A DNA stretch of 64,000 bases from Cherax quadricarinatus (Eukaryota > Arthropoda > Malacostraca > Decapoda > Parastacidae). The stretch is from positions 25,010,716 through 25,074,715 of the forward strand of contig NC_091308.1 of assembly GCF_038502225.1 (NCBI RefSeq). Direction: 5' to 3'. How positions within the stretch are numbered: position 1 is the stretch's first letter; every line of letters starts with the position of its first letter. Positions 33,002 to 44,249 of this stretch are shown piece by piece. Below the pieces are notes generated by a model that worked only from the letters and a program-made list of their open reading frames with translations, was not told where the DNA came from and did not search any database. The translations under genes and the position numbers were made by a program.

Positions 33002-33056
33002 AACAGTCTGTATTACCCTTGTGGGTTTAGCGCTTAGTTTTGATAATAGTATAAGC
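33002..33056 (+). repeat. Partial family C short interspersed repeat
   Basis: TGTGGGTTTAGCGCTTAGTT plus GATAATAGTATAA matches the 3' part of the complete copy at 63339-63503. Confidence 0.55.
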
Positions 33057-33099
33057 GCTTCATCTTCGCAAATCTCGCCAGCCACTAAGAGATACATCG

Positions 33100-34560
33100 G
33101 AACGTAAAAATTAACACTGCAGCAGGCCTACTGGTCCATGCTAGGCAGGTCCAACTCGCATCCACTTATATACCCGCCCCAATGATGCCATCTGCGAGCC
33201 TGTTCCACTCATCTACAACTCTGCTTCCAGACCATTACCTCCCTTCATTCTTTCCAAATCTTAATTTGTCAGACTTGAATTCATTGCTGCGAGTTCTGCC
33301 TTAGATACTTTCAATATGTTATTATATCCCCTTTATTTAATCCCGTTTTCCACTTGTTAACTTCAATCATAGTCTTTTCATAGAGTTAAAATTCAGTGCT
33401 TTCAAGTTTCTGATAGACGGGATCAACTTCATCATCCTACTCTGTGTATTTTCCAGTACATTTATGTCCATTCTATAATATGGAGACCAGAACTGAGCGG
33501 CATTATATAAATGAGGCCTTAGAAAACACACAAAGTTGAAGAATAACCTTAGGATTTCTATTATTTATACTTCTTGATATAAAGGCAAGAATCTTATAAA
33601 CTGTATTGCAAACATTTAACACTGCTGTCTTGGTTTAAAATTTATGCTAACCAAAACTTCTAATTTTTTTTTTCATTATCTGACTATGATCCACATTATT
33701 TAACTTATCTCCCACTTCTCCGATCACAACATTAATTAATCCAGGTCATCCTGTAGCTTTCATCAGAAATTATATGACGGCCTATGTTAGTGTCATCAGC
33801 AAACTTAAAACTTATGTAGCTACTTAGCCCCTCATGTATGTCTTTTATGTAGAGTAGGAACAACAACGATCCCAATGCTGATCCCCGTGACACAACTTGA
33901 TTTCTCCTTATTTACGCGCACACACTGCTGCCTATCTGTCAGCTATAACTTGAACCAAAAGATAATTTCTTCCGTATCTTCTATTGTTCATCCATTTAGG
34001 GTAATCTATATTTAATGCAATTTCCCCATTAGAAATATATACCCAGGTATATACTGGCAACCTCCCTCACCATCATCTATCCAGCTTTCCTCACGATAAT
34101 CCCTAGTCAGGTTACGCTAGTGTGTACTACACAGATAATCCCTGATGCCCATGTTGTCTAAAGCGCAAAAATTGGGGGCCTCGACTTTGCTGTCGTTATT
34201 AAGGTAATTCCATGAAACAATGAAACCAGGTAATTTGTGATTGTTTTCTCCATCCTCTTCATTAACTTCAATATCATTTATCTTTTGACTCCTTATTTGC
34301 TACAACCAAGTCAAGTGAGTCATTCCCTCTAGTGGGTTCTGACACAAACTGAGTTAAAAAGTAATCCTTAACTATTTCTAGAAAGTCGCTGAACTGTAGA
34401 TTTCCCGTCAAATTAATCTAATCCATTCAGCTAAAGTTAAAATTTACGGTTAAAAGCTACATTTTCGAATCTATAGATGCCTCAGCAATTTCGTCCCAAT
34501 AAAATTTACTATGGTCACTATCTAGGTTTGGAGGTCTGTTGCTCACACATAAATAAGCTT
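33100..34560 (-). pseudogene. Degenerate family E LINE, second copy
   Basis: The same order of landmarks as 19215-21240 on the minus strand, but more decayed. The 3' end is CTGCAGCAGGCCTACTGG at 33117-33134, and the RT tail reads VDEWNRLADGIIGAG at about 33190. RT core sequence around 33780-33960 shows GISIGIVVVPTLHK and a lost FADD, and an endonuclease part lies at 34200-34560. Nearly every segment is in a different frame. It retains the RT tail that the other copy lacks. Confidence 0.7.
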
Positions 34561-35239
34561 TTCATGAACCTGCAGCCATTCAAGTTATTAAGGATGCGTG
34601 TCGCCTGTTCACCATCATCCCTAAAAGAAGGTTCAAACTCTCAACAGGATACGTACACGTCTAGGTGTACGTTCCCTGTTGCCCACGTGCTGTGCAGCTG
34701 CGAATTTCTCTCTCCCTCCTCCACACATGCGCCTGCATAACAACTGGCGGCACGGCACTCAACAATCAACAAATTGCCGCTGACACTGCCAACTGCTCAA
34801 TTTGCAGTGGAGAGAGTGCAAGCGAGATCTCAAATATACTACCTAAAGATGAATTTTCTAGCCACAGAGAGGTAAGAGAACTTGTAGCGTCTACGACTTA
34901 AAACTTACGATACCTTGCGGGTTCGTTGAAGTGTAATTAGGTATCTGCTGAAAACGAGCGATGTCCCATTAAAATTACCGAGTAAAGGAAGAGCCGGTCA
35001 TTGTAATTTCTAGTTTATTTTTGAGTCGCTGTTGAATGCTACCATGTCACACAATATTCCCACTACCCCAGGTCAACTTGACATTGTGGAGGCAAAAACT
35101 ATACACAGCTTCAAGGATAGATATAATCTGAAGTTATGAGCAGACTTCTGCGAATGAGTTCTTGCCGTAAATAATAAACCCCACTGTTAGTCCCACCACC
35201 TAGCCTCGCTACACCAGGTCCACTAGCACTTGTGTGACT
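34561..35239. other. No recognisable gene
   Basis: Mixed sequence ending at the large inverted repeat; a hairpin-like GATACGTACACGTCTAGGTG lies near 34650. Nothing coding. Confidence 0.45.
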
Positions 35240-35828
35240 ATACACAAATAACCCGCACATAAAAGACAGAAGCTTACGACGACGTTTCGGTCCGACTTGG
35301 ACCATTGACAAAGTCACACTAACAGAGGAGGAGGAGGACGGCTATATATAGGCAGGAAGAGGTGGAGGTAGTAGTAGTGGTAGTAGTAGTAGTAGTAGTA
35401 GTACAAGAATTGTATATAATACCGACAGGATGAAATGACACATGCACAACACCCGGGCATCCCCACCGTAGACGTTTCGCCATCCAGCCAGCCACTGGAT
35501 GGCGAAACGTCCACAACAAAGACAACCAGACGCCGCACATGTGTCTAATTTCATCAGTAGAAGTAGTAGAAGAAGAAGAGGTAGTAGTAGTGGTAGTGGT
35601 AGAAGTGGGAAATAAGGAAGACGAGCCAGTCAAATACAAAGGAAGGTATTATATACAATTCTTGTACTACTACTACTACTACTACTACCACTACTACTAC
35701 CTCCACCTCTTCCTGCCTATATATAGCCGTCCTCCTCCTCCTCTGTTAGTGTGACTTTGTCAATGGTCCAAGTCGGACCGAAACGTCGTCGTAAGCTTCT
35801 GTCTTTTATGTGCGGGTTATTTGTGTAT
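35240..35828. repeat. Perfect 184-bp inverted repeat of Penelope-type terminal sequence
   Basis: Bases 35240-35423 and 35645-35828 are exact reverse complements as far as I can check, including (GTA)n/(TAC)n tracts of the same length, separated by 221 bp. Each arm carries GGTCCAAGTCGGACCGAAAC, the stem II plus GAAAC part of a hammerhead, and ATGTGCGGGTTATTTGTGTA. The left arm and the end of the spacer (GAGCCAGTCAAATACAAAG at about 35622) match the 3' region of the Penelope-like element at 45081-45300. The spacer holds a second palindrome. Confidence 0.9.
35428..35553. repeat. Nested palindrome of two hammerhead half-units
   Basis: Outer ends GATGAAATGACACATGC and GCACATGTGTCTAATTTCATC are inverted. 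The core is a perfect palindrome GACGTTTCGCCATCCAG-7 bases-CTGGATGGCGAAACGTC (17-bp arms, about 35470-35510). Each arm carries GGCGAAACG, but neither retains the CTGANGA half of the ribozyme, so it should be inactive. Confidence 0.8.
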
Positions 35829-36133
35829 CGTTCCAGTCACGGTATTGTGCCTTTTTGTTATTTACTTGTGTGACTAGTAAAACAGGAGGAAAAATTCCAG
35901 TCCGAGGAAGGTTGCACAGCTAACCTGCATACCACATACATGACAACCTGAGGCTTGCATCACCTCTTGCAAAACTCACCGACAATCACAACAGTCACAA
36001 GTAGTGTCACCATTAGTGTGGCTGTGGTTTGTGTTGTTTTTATTATGATTATTATTATTTGAAAGAGAATGGCGATAGCAAACATTTAACCCATTATAAC
36101 ATTTTTTTTATGAAGTACTGTTTGAATCTTATT
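35829..36133. other. No recognisable gene
   Basis: Continues the Penelope-type end briefly (CCAGTCACGGTATTGTGCC at 35832) and then AT-rich sequence leading to the (AC)n tract. Confidence 0.5.
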
Positions 36134-36154
36134 TACACACACACACACACACAC
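36134..36154. repeat. (AC)n tract at the 5' end of family B LINE
   Basis: Ten AC units exactly at the truncation point of the LINE. Confidence 0.9.
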
Positions 36155-37314
36155 ATTTTCTTAGACTGCAAGAAGGCGTTTGACACAGTACCACACAAGA
36201 GATTAGTGCAAAAACTGGAGGACCAAGCAGGAATAACAGGGAAGGCACTGCAATGGATCAGGGAATACATGTCAGGAAGACAGCAGCGAGTAATGGTACG
36301 AGGTGAGGTGTCAGAGTGGGCACCTGTGACCAGTGGGGTCCCACAGGGGTCAGTCCTAGGACCAGTGCTGTTTCTGGTATTTGTGAACGACATGACGGAA
36401 GGAATAAACTCCGAGGTGTCACTGTTTGCAGATGACGTGAAGTTGATGAGAAGAGTTCATTCGATCGAAGACCAGGCAGAAATACAAAGGGATCTGGACA
36501 GGCTGCAGACCTGGTCCAGCAACTGGCTCCTGGAGTTCAATCCCACCAAGTGCAAAGTCATGAGGATTGGGGAAGGGCAAAGAAGACCGCAGATGGAGTA
36601 CAGTCTAGGGGGTCAGAGACTACAAACATCACTCAAGGAAAAAGATCTTGGGGTGAGTATAACACCAGGCACATCTCCTGAAGCGCACATCAACCAAATA
36701 ACTGCTGCAGCATATGGGCGCCTGGCAAACCTCAGAACAGCATTCCGACATCTTAATAAGGAATCGTTCAGGACCCTATACACCGTGTACGTTAGGCCCA
36801 TATTGGAGTATGCGGCACCAGTTTGGAACCCACACCTAGCCAAGCATGTAAAGAAACTAGAGAAAGTGCAAAGGTTTGCAACAAGACTAGTCCCAGAGCT
36901 AAGAGGTATGTCCTATGAGGAGAGGTTAAGGGAAATCAACCTGACGACACTGGAGGACAGGAGAGATAGGGGGGACATGATAACGACATACAAAATACTG
37001 AGAGGAATTGACAAGGTGGACAAAGACAGGATGTTCCAGAGATTGGACACAGTAACAAGGGGACACAGTTGGAAGTTGAAGACACAGATGAATCACAGGG
37101 ATGTTATGAAGTATTTCTTCAGCCACAGAGTAGTCAGGAAGTGGAATAGTTTGGGAAGCGATGTAGTGGAGTCAGGATCCATACATAGCTTTAAGCAGAG
37201 GTACGATAAAGCTCATGGTTCAGTGAGAGTGACCTAGTAGCGACCAGTGAAGAGGCGGGGCCAGGAGCTTGGAATCGACCCCTGCAACCTCAACTAGGTG
37301 AGTACAACTAGGTG

Positions 37315-37316
<2 letters not shown>
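36155..37316 (+). pseudogene. 5'-truncated family B LINE with open RT frame
   Basis: An uninterrupted frame to the stop at 37237 begins at RT motif A: FLDCKKAFDTVPHKRLVQKL. It continues through VTSGVPQGSVLGPVLFLVF (motif B), SLFADDVKLMRRV (motif C, both aspartates present), NPTKCKVMRIG, and the tail LEYAAPVWNPHLAKHVKKLE to AHGSVRVT. The endonuclease and the first RT motifs are absent, so it cannot move alone. The 80-bp 3' end, ending in a doubled AACTAGGTGAGTAC, runs into (CA)n. Its protein is almost identical to 28970-29554, suggesting recent activity. The clade is Jockey/CR1-like by motif C; microsatellite tails also recall RTE-type elements. Confidence 0.9.

Positions 37317-37379
<63 letters not shown>
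37317..37379. repeat. (CA)n microsatellite at the 3' end of family B LINE
   Basis: About 31 pure CA units directly after GTGAGTA. Confidence 0.95.
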
Positions 37380-37381
<2 letters not shown>

Positions 37382-37497
37382 ACATATAACGAAGATGCTC
37401 CAGAAATTAACAAATGGTTAACGAAAGCTTTTTTTACAAGCAATGAGGATGCTTCATCAGTGACAAGGGGGAAATAAAAGGATATCTGAAGGACGTT

Positions 37498-37850
37498 TCC
37501 AGGGGTCAACGCCCCCGCGGTCCGGTTCCAGACCAGGCCTTCTGGGAAGGGATAAACTCCTGATCAATCAGGCTGTTACTACTAACCGCCCAAAGTCCAA
37601 CGTACCAACCATAGCCCGGCTGGTCTGGCTCTGATTTGAGGAACTTGTCCAGTTCCTTCTTGCAGAACACCAGAGGTTTACTGGTAATTTCTCTTATGAA
37701 CGGAGGGAGGGCGTTGAAGAGCCGAGGACCTCTGACATTCATCGAGTTCTCTTGCTGTACTATCGCTCTGTTTTTAATAGCTATTGTACACCGTCGGCCA
37801 AGTCTCTTGTTGTCATATGGATAGTGATTCTGCTGGCTTCTCACATACGT
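37498..37850 (-). pseudogene. Family A LINE C-terminal fragment
   Basis: The minus strand reads NKRLGRRCTIAIKNRAIVQQ, then RGPRLFNALPPFIREITSKP and CKKELDKFLKSEPDQPGYGW, into the G/C-rich 3' end. The frame is open over 112 codons but lacks all catalytic motifs. Confidence 0.9.
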
Positions 37851-37939
37851 AGCCTTGGGTTCGATCCCCCTTCAGTTTTTATGTTTTTACTAAACAGACT
37901 TCTCGTAGTGCAGTGTTGTGCTTAAAATAAAAGCAGGAA

Positions 37940-39130
37940 GCTAGAGCCACACCAGAACCCCGCTCTCCAAGCTTCCTACTGCACCAGCTGTGAACAGTGA
38001 TCACACAGCACCCTCCACACCACACCAGCTGTGAACAGTGATCACACAGCACCCTCCACACCACACCAGCTGTGAACAGTGATCACACTGCACCCTCCAC
38101 ACCACACCAGCTGTGAACAGTGATCACACTGCACCCTCCACACTACACCAGCTGTGAACAGTGATCACACAGCACCCTCCACACCACACCAGCTGTGAAC
38201 AATGATCACACAGCACCCTCCACACCACACCAGCTGTGAACAGTGATCACACAGCACCCTCCACACCACACCAGCTGTGAACAATGATCACACAGCACCC
38301 TCCACACCACACCAGCTGTGAACAGTGATCACACAGCACCCTCCACACCACACCAGCTGTGAACAGTGATCACACTGCACCCTCCACACCACACCAGCTG
38401 TGAACAGTGATCACACTGCACCCTCCACACTACACCAGCTGTGGACAGTGATCACACTGCACCCTCCACATCACACCAGCTGTGGACAATGATCACACTG
38501 CACCCACCACACCAGCTGTGAACAGTGATTACATAGCACCCTCCCCACTACACCAGCTGTGGACAGTGATCACACAGCACTCTCCTCACCACACCAGCTG
38601 TGAACAGTGCTCACACAGCACCCTCCCCACCACACCAGCTGTGAACAGTGATCACTGCACCCTCCCCACTACACCAGCTGTGAACAGTGATCACACTGCA
38701 CCCTCCACACCACACCAGCTGTGAACAGTGATCACACTGCACCCTCCACACTACACCAGCTGTGGACAGTGATCACACTGCACCATCCACATCACACCAG
38801 CTGTGGACAATGATCACACTGCACCCACCACACCAGCTGTGAACAGTGATTACATAGCACCCTCCCCACTACACCAGCTGTGGACAGTGATCACACAGCA
38901 CTCTCCTCACCACACCAGCTGTGAACAGTACTCACACAGCACCCTCCCCACCACACCAGCTGTGAACAGTGATCACACTGCACCCTCCCCACTACACCAG
39001 CTGTGGACAGTGATCACACAGCACTCTCCTCACCACACCAGCTGTGAACAGTGATCACACTGCACCGTCCTCACCACACCAGCTGTGAACAGTGATCACA
39101 CAGCACCCTCCCCACCACACCAGCTGTGAA
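37940..39130. repeat. 41-bp minisatellite with higher-order duplication
   Basis: About 28 copies of a 41-bp unit (CACCCTCCACACCACACCAG, CTGTGAACAGTGATCACACAG). Each unit includes the near-palindrome GTGAACAGTGATCAC. A multi-unit block at about 38440-38720 recurs at about 38761-39041 with an offset of 321 bp, including its shortened unit and variant bases, so whole blocks have been duplicated. Confidence 0.95.
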
Positions 39131-39724
39131 GAGTGAGGTGAAGAATGAGGTAGGGTGTGTGGTGAAATGTAGAGTGAGAAATGATATGAGTAAGGCGAGG
39201 AATGAACTCAAGTGTGAGGTAAGGTGTAAGATGAGAAGTGAGGTGTGAGAAGAGGCATAAGGGGAAAAGTTTGATGAGTGAGGCGAGGCGTGATAAGGAA
39301 CTGTGGAGTGAGGGGGGTTCAGGTGTGAGGGGAATAGCTGAAGTATGTGGGAATTGAGGGGTGAGGGAGTTAAGGTGCGAGAGCATGAGTTGAGGAGTGA
39401 GGTGAGGTATAAGCAGGAGGTTAAAGAGTAAAGAGAGATGTGGAAGAGTGGCCGAGGAGTGAGGGGGTGGGAGAGGATGAAGAGTGATGGTAGGGGGGGG
39501 AGGTTTAGGAAGGGGATGGAGCCAGGTCTTGGAGACGCACACTCCCTGACTCACCACAGTGAAGCGAGTTGACCTTCACCCTTGCACGGCCACATGACCC
39601 TGCCTCCAGTCACCACGAGTTCTTGATTCACTGATTCATCACTCATTGTTTATTATGACTTACGATTCATCATATACGTTTCTTTACCACTAAGCACTAA
39701 CAAGTCACTGATAAAAGCTCTCCT
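39131..39724. other. GTGAGG-rich low-complexity stretch, no gene
   Basis: 39131-39540 consists of loosely repeated GTGAGG/GAGTGAGG motifs on the plus strand. The serine/leucine/histidine-rich minus frame here is compositional. Confidence 0.6.
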
Positions 39725-39886
39725 ACGACACCGCCCACAACAACCAACTAACGCCTAGGTATCTTTTTACTGCTAGTTGAACTGCATTAATTGTAAATTA
39801 TTATTATTATTATTATTATTAGTAGTAGTAGTAGTAGGAGTAGGAGTAGTAGTAGAGGAGGTAGTAGTAGGAGCAGCAGCAGCAGC

Positions 39887-39920
<34 letters not shown>

Positions 39921-39935
39921 CAGAGCCGTAGCAGA

Positions 39936-39972
<37 letters not shown>

Positions 39973-40115
39973 GACGACGAGGACGAGCAGCAGCCGCAGC
40001 AGTAGCAGCCGCAGCCGTCCAACCCATTTCACCCTTACCCAGGACTGAACCTGGGGCCCCTCCGATTGCGAGTCAAACTCGCTACCACTAATCTACGAGG
40101 GATCAATGATAAAAG
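39725..40115 (-). mobile_element. tRNA-derived SINE with expanded trinucleotide tract
   Basis: The minus strand has a tRNA-like head (plus-strand GACTGAACCTGGGGCCCCTC and GCGAGTCAAACTCGCTACC, about 40040-40105), with B-box remnant GGTTCAGTCCTGGG. The body landmark ACTAACGCCTAGGTATC at 39749 matches the SINE at 17512. Between them an ATT/GTA/GCA tract from about 39800 to 40015 has expanded. The anticodon position differs from the Val-like copies. Confidence 0.65.
39797..40015. repeat. Composite (ATT)n-(GTA)n-(GCA)n trinucleotide tract
   Basis: About 220 bp in which ATT units pass into AGT/AGG and then GCA units, giving open polyglutamine, polyalanine and polyleucine frames. These are not genes. 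Confidence 0.9.
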
Positions 40116-40904
40116 AATATCTTTCGTATCTGGACGTGAGTAAGGTCCTTGATAAAGCAGTGCACTAGATATATAATGGAGGCGCCAGCACATGCTGCTG
40201 GAGATGAAACTTGCTCTTAGAGCCACACGTAGTGAACTCATTAGATTTTGCCAGTGGCACTTGATAGTTTAGTGTGTAGATACAGGAAAGGTTCAGAAAA
40301 AAAGGCAATAATATTAGGCATATATCTGTATTATGACAGGTAACAATATTATCATAAATGAGGAGAAATCCGACTAGCGTTTCACAGGGTTAGTGTTGAG
40401 TCACTTATTCATAATTTACACAAACTAACTGAATTAAGGAATAAATATTCTGCATCCTGGAGACCAGAACTGCCCCGCATGAGACTCAATAATGTCTATC
40501 TTATTCTATTCAAAAATCATTAAAACCATTTGCTTATTCAGAATCTTGAACATAATTATATTTCTAGTATTATCAAATTTACACTTTCCTTTTCAGCTTG
40601 CTACTCTCCTCCAATTATTCGCTATTATATTACACGAATCATAACTCCAAAGCAAGTACAATTATTCAGTCTAATTTCCACATTCTGCAGTCCATATCCG
40701 TAATTTGTTCCGTGTCATCGGCTGAGATTGTCATTAAATTTAGGATAAAGGGAAAATATCCCCACCATTTATGACGAAAAGAGATGCTAGGTTGTAGTTA
40801 GCTAAGAACACTGTGGAAAAAATGGCACTCCTTCTAGAAGCATAAACCAGTGAGGTTACTGTCCAAAAACTGTACCTTAGTATATGACCTTTGGTGTTCA
40901 GGAA
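40116..40904. other. No recognisable gene
   Basis: Mixed AT-rich sequence without family pattern. Confidence 0.5.
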
Positions 40905-43670
40905 TACCTTTACCTTTGATATACCTCTGATTAGTTTCAAGAGTCTTCCTACTCCCGAAGCCCAGTCATGGGCCAGGCTCGTCTGGCGCTAGCCTGGTAA
41001 ATCAGGCTGTTACTGCTGGAGGCCTGCCATCCCACATATCCATCACAGCCTGGTTGATCTGGTACCTGGTTAAGATACTTGTCCAATTTCCTCTTGAAAA
41101 CTTCTAATGTTGATATAGTGTTCCCTTATTGTGCCTACCACACCCCTGCTTTTCACTGGGTTTATTTTGCACTTCCTCAAATATTTCTCGCTTCAGTATA
41201 CTGTTATGGCAGTGCGCAAATTTGGGACTAGGCCCTCGAGTACTTCCCAGATACATATTATCATGTAGCTCTCTCTTTTCCAGTGAGTACATATTTAAGA
41301 TTTTAAGGCATTCCCAATAACTTAAATGCATTACTGGCTCTATGTGGGCCGTAAACGATCTCTATATTTGTTCTAGCTCTGATATTTCTCCAGCCCTGAA
41401 TGGGGCCATCAATACTGAACTATATTCCAAATGAGGGAGCACTAGCCATTTGAAGTGTCATCATCGGCATTATTTCCCTTGTTATGAAAGTTTTCATTAC
41501 CCACCCCGTCATTCTCCTTTCTTTGTGACCTTTGTCTTACTGTGTTCTTTGAAAGAAAGGTCAGCTGACAGTTATTCCCAAGTCTTTCGCGTATTCCTTT
41601 CGTTCTACTTGACGATCCTCTTCAATTTTGTATATAGTGTTCCTTTTGAATTCATCATTCTTTCCATACCTAAGCAGTTGGAACCTATCACCATTGAACG
41701 TCATGCTCTCCACTGCCCAGTGAAAAACACTGCTTATGATTATATTTTCCTGTAATTTTTCAGTGTCTTTGCCCGAAGTGACATTCATGCTTATTTTAAG
41801 TGTCATCTGCAAATGATGATACAAAACTATGACGGGTGTTTATGTCTATGTCTGCTATGAGGATGAAAAACAGCAGAGATGCCAGGACAGTGCCTTGGAG
41901 AACTGAGCTTTTTACCTCGCTGATGCTAGATTTTACTGTTGACTTTTAATTTTTGTGTTCTGCGTGTTAGGAACCCGAAAATCCATCTGCCTACCTTCTC
42001 CGTAATGCATATGGCCCTCATTTTTGTGTGCAATCACCCCATGATCACATTTGTCAAATGCCTTTGCAAAGTCTCTATATATCACATCTGCATTTCGGTT
42101 GTCTTCCAAAGCCTCCTTAATTCTATCATAGTGATTCAGCAGCTGTGGCAGGCATGATCTTCCTGCTCGAAAACCATACTAGTTTGGGTTATTCCGGTTG
42201 TACTGTTCCATGAAATTTGTAATCTGCCGTCTCATCACTCTTGAAGATTTTTATGGTGCGGGAAGTTAGGGCTACTGGTCTGTAATTTTTAGCTAGTTCT
42301 CTAGTACCTCCCTTATGCAATGGAGCTATGTCTACACTCTTTAAGGTCTCCGGTATTTCATCTAGATCTAGGCTCTTTCTCCAAAGAATATTGAGGGCTC
42401 TTGCTAATGGTACTTTGCATGTTTTTATAAGGCATTCCATAAACCTAGTTCAGGTGATGAGTGGACATGATTTCAATTTCTTTTTCGAAATCTCTAGGGG
42501 TACTTCGCACTTTTTTATAAGGCATTCCATGAATCTGGTACAGGTGCTGAGTGGGCATGATTTCAATTTCTTTTTCGAAATCTATGGAACTGGTACTAAT
42601 GTCAGTTGGTCTGAGCAGCCTTCCGCTGGAGTGAAAAACGTTTCTGCAGTCTCTACTTTGCTGTCATTTAGTGGGCTGCTGAACACCGACTTACATGAGT
42701 GGACATGAGTTTATACTCGTTTGTACTTCTGTGATGTTGTGGTCAGAGTAAATTGCTTTTGTATGTCTCTGAGTAGTCCCTCGTTGTTTGTGAATATCAA
42801 ATCCAGGGTATTTTCATTTCTAGTGGGATCAGTTATCTGTTGGTTCAACGAGTACTTTTCACAAAGCCTCATTTGTTCCCTGGTATGTACATGTTGAGCC
42901 AGGGTGCTTCCAGGAGATATTTCTGGTATAACGCTGTGTTGAGCCATCTTCCATTTTACATGTGGGAAATTAAAATCTCCGAAAAGGATATTTGATGTGG
43001 GATTTTCTAGCCTATCAAGACAGCTATTTATCTTAACTGGTCTGTGAATTCTTCAGCAGTTGCTGACGATAGTTTAGGGTTATATAATAAGATAATTACC
43101 AAATTCCTATTTTCAACGATAATACCTAAAATTTCTCCTGTATCATTCGTAGTAATCAGCAGTTCTGAACAACAGAAAGTATCTTTCACATAAAGTCCTA
43201 CCCGTCCCTCTCTGTGGCCTATTAATTCTATCACATCGATACATGTTACAGTTTTCTATCTTTATCTCTCCCTCCAAAACATCCATTGTCTGTGTTTCTG
43301 TAAATGTTCCAAACATGGTATTCACTTCTGAAAGAAGCCCACTAATATAACTTTGTCGTTATTTGATTTCAAACCCTGAACGTTTGCAAAGTGGAAGCAG
43401 GATTTAATTTGGGATATTTTGATTTGCTGTGTGTTTAGTTAGTAGCACTGGTGGTGTAGTACCTGGTATGACCCCCGGTGTACATATCTGGTTTCTCCAG
43501 TACTAATCTTGCATTTGATTGTATATTCGACCCTGATAAGTGGATGCCTGGCTTATTATGTCCCACTGTTGTGCCCCTCCGTCCCATTTATAGTATTTCC
43601 CCATTCTGCCTCTTTCTCTGGGCCGTTTGTTTATCTTTATGTCTAAAAAAGACTGCTGTTCATTTTTCAT

Positions 43671-43935
43671 TTATCTGTAGCGCCGCATACCTTTTACATG
43701 GTGGTCTGGACAGTTCAGGTCATAACATTCTCTGAACTTTGTTGAAGCTTTGCACATCAATGGATGGAAGTACCTGCATTCTTTGTCAAAGCAACACTTC
43801 CCCTTTCTCAACATGTTTGCATATTTTCTGCTATGTATTTCAGCATGCTCTCCCATATAGGAACATTCCTTTTGCATAATATTTGCAGATGTCCTGGCTG
43901 CCTACATTTACTGACTTTGACTCCTTATTTTCTGG
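43671..43935 (-). pseudogene. ORF1 CCCH zinc-finger segment of the A2 LINE
   Basis: The minus strand encodes a cysteine/histidine-rich stretch: GKCCFDKECRYFHPLMCK, then FRECYDLNCPDHHVKGMRRY; the preceding CKYYAKGMFLYG lies in a shifted frame. The spacing fits CCCH-type fingers, which in some crustacean LINEs occupy ORF1 and are expected to bind element RNA. It is broken by at least one frameshift and a stop. Confidence 0.6.
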
Positions 43936-43937
43936 CA

Positions 43938-44247
43938 GATATAATATAGTAATATCTTTATTTCTACAAGTACATAAACAAGGTATCCAGTCCTAGCTGA
44001 CATCAATGACATACTACTATATAAAAGCCGCTTGTTATGCAGAGCATTTCGGGCAAATTAGGTCAGTTCTGTCCCAGGATGCGACCCACACCAGTCGACT
44101 AACACCCAGGTACTCACTGTTACTGATGGGTGAACATGAACAATCGGTGTAAGGCAACACGCCCAATGTTTCCACCCCCCCTCACCGGGAATCGAACCCG
44201 GACCCCTCACCGTGTGAAGCAAAAGCTTTTGCCACCAGGCATTCTCT
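43938..44247 (-). mobile_element. tRNA-Val-like SINE inserted in the A2 LINE
   Basis: The minus strand starts with a tRNA-like head (plus-strand CGGGAATCGAACCCGGACCC, giving B box GGGTTCGATTCCC; CACCGTGTGAAGC gives the anticodon arm). It continues with CCTGGGTGTTAGTCGACTGG and ends near CTTTATTTCTACAAGTAC (plus strand, 43959). It is longer at its 3' end than the copy at 17512. It interrupts ORF1 coding sequence that continues on both sides. Confidence 0.85.
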
Positions 44248-44249
44248 TG

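Noticed and set aside
35240..35828. Inverted terminal repeats of a DNA transposon
   Set aside because: The arms are internal and terminal sequence of a Penelope-type element (same as 45081-45300), no transposase lies between them, and no flanking duplication is visible.
37990..39120. Nuclear-receptor binding sites in GTGAACAGTGATCAC
   Set aside because: Resemblance to an inverted half-site pair is weak and the motif recurs only because the minisatellite repeats it.
37940..39130. CRISPR-like array in the 41-bp repeats
   Set aside because: Units are directly adjacent without unique spacers, there are no cas genes, and the setting is an animal genome.
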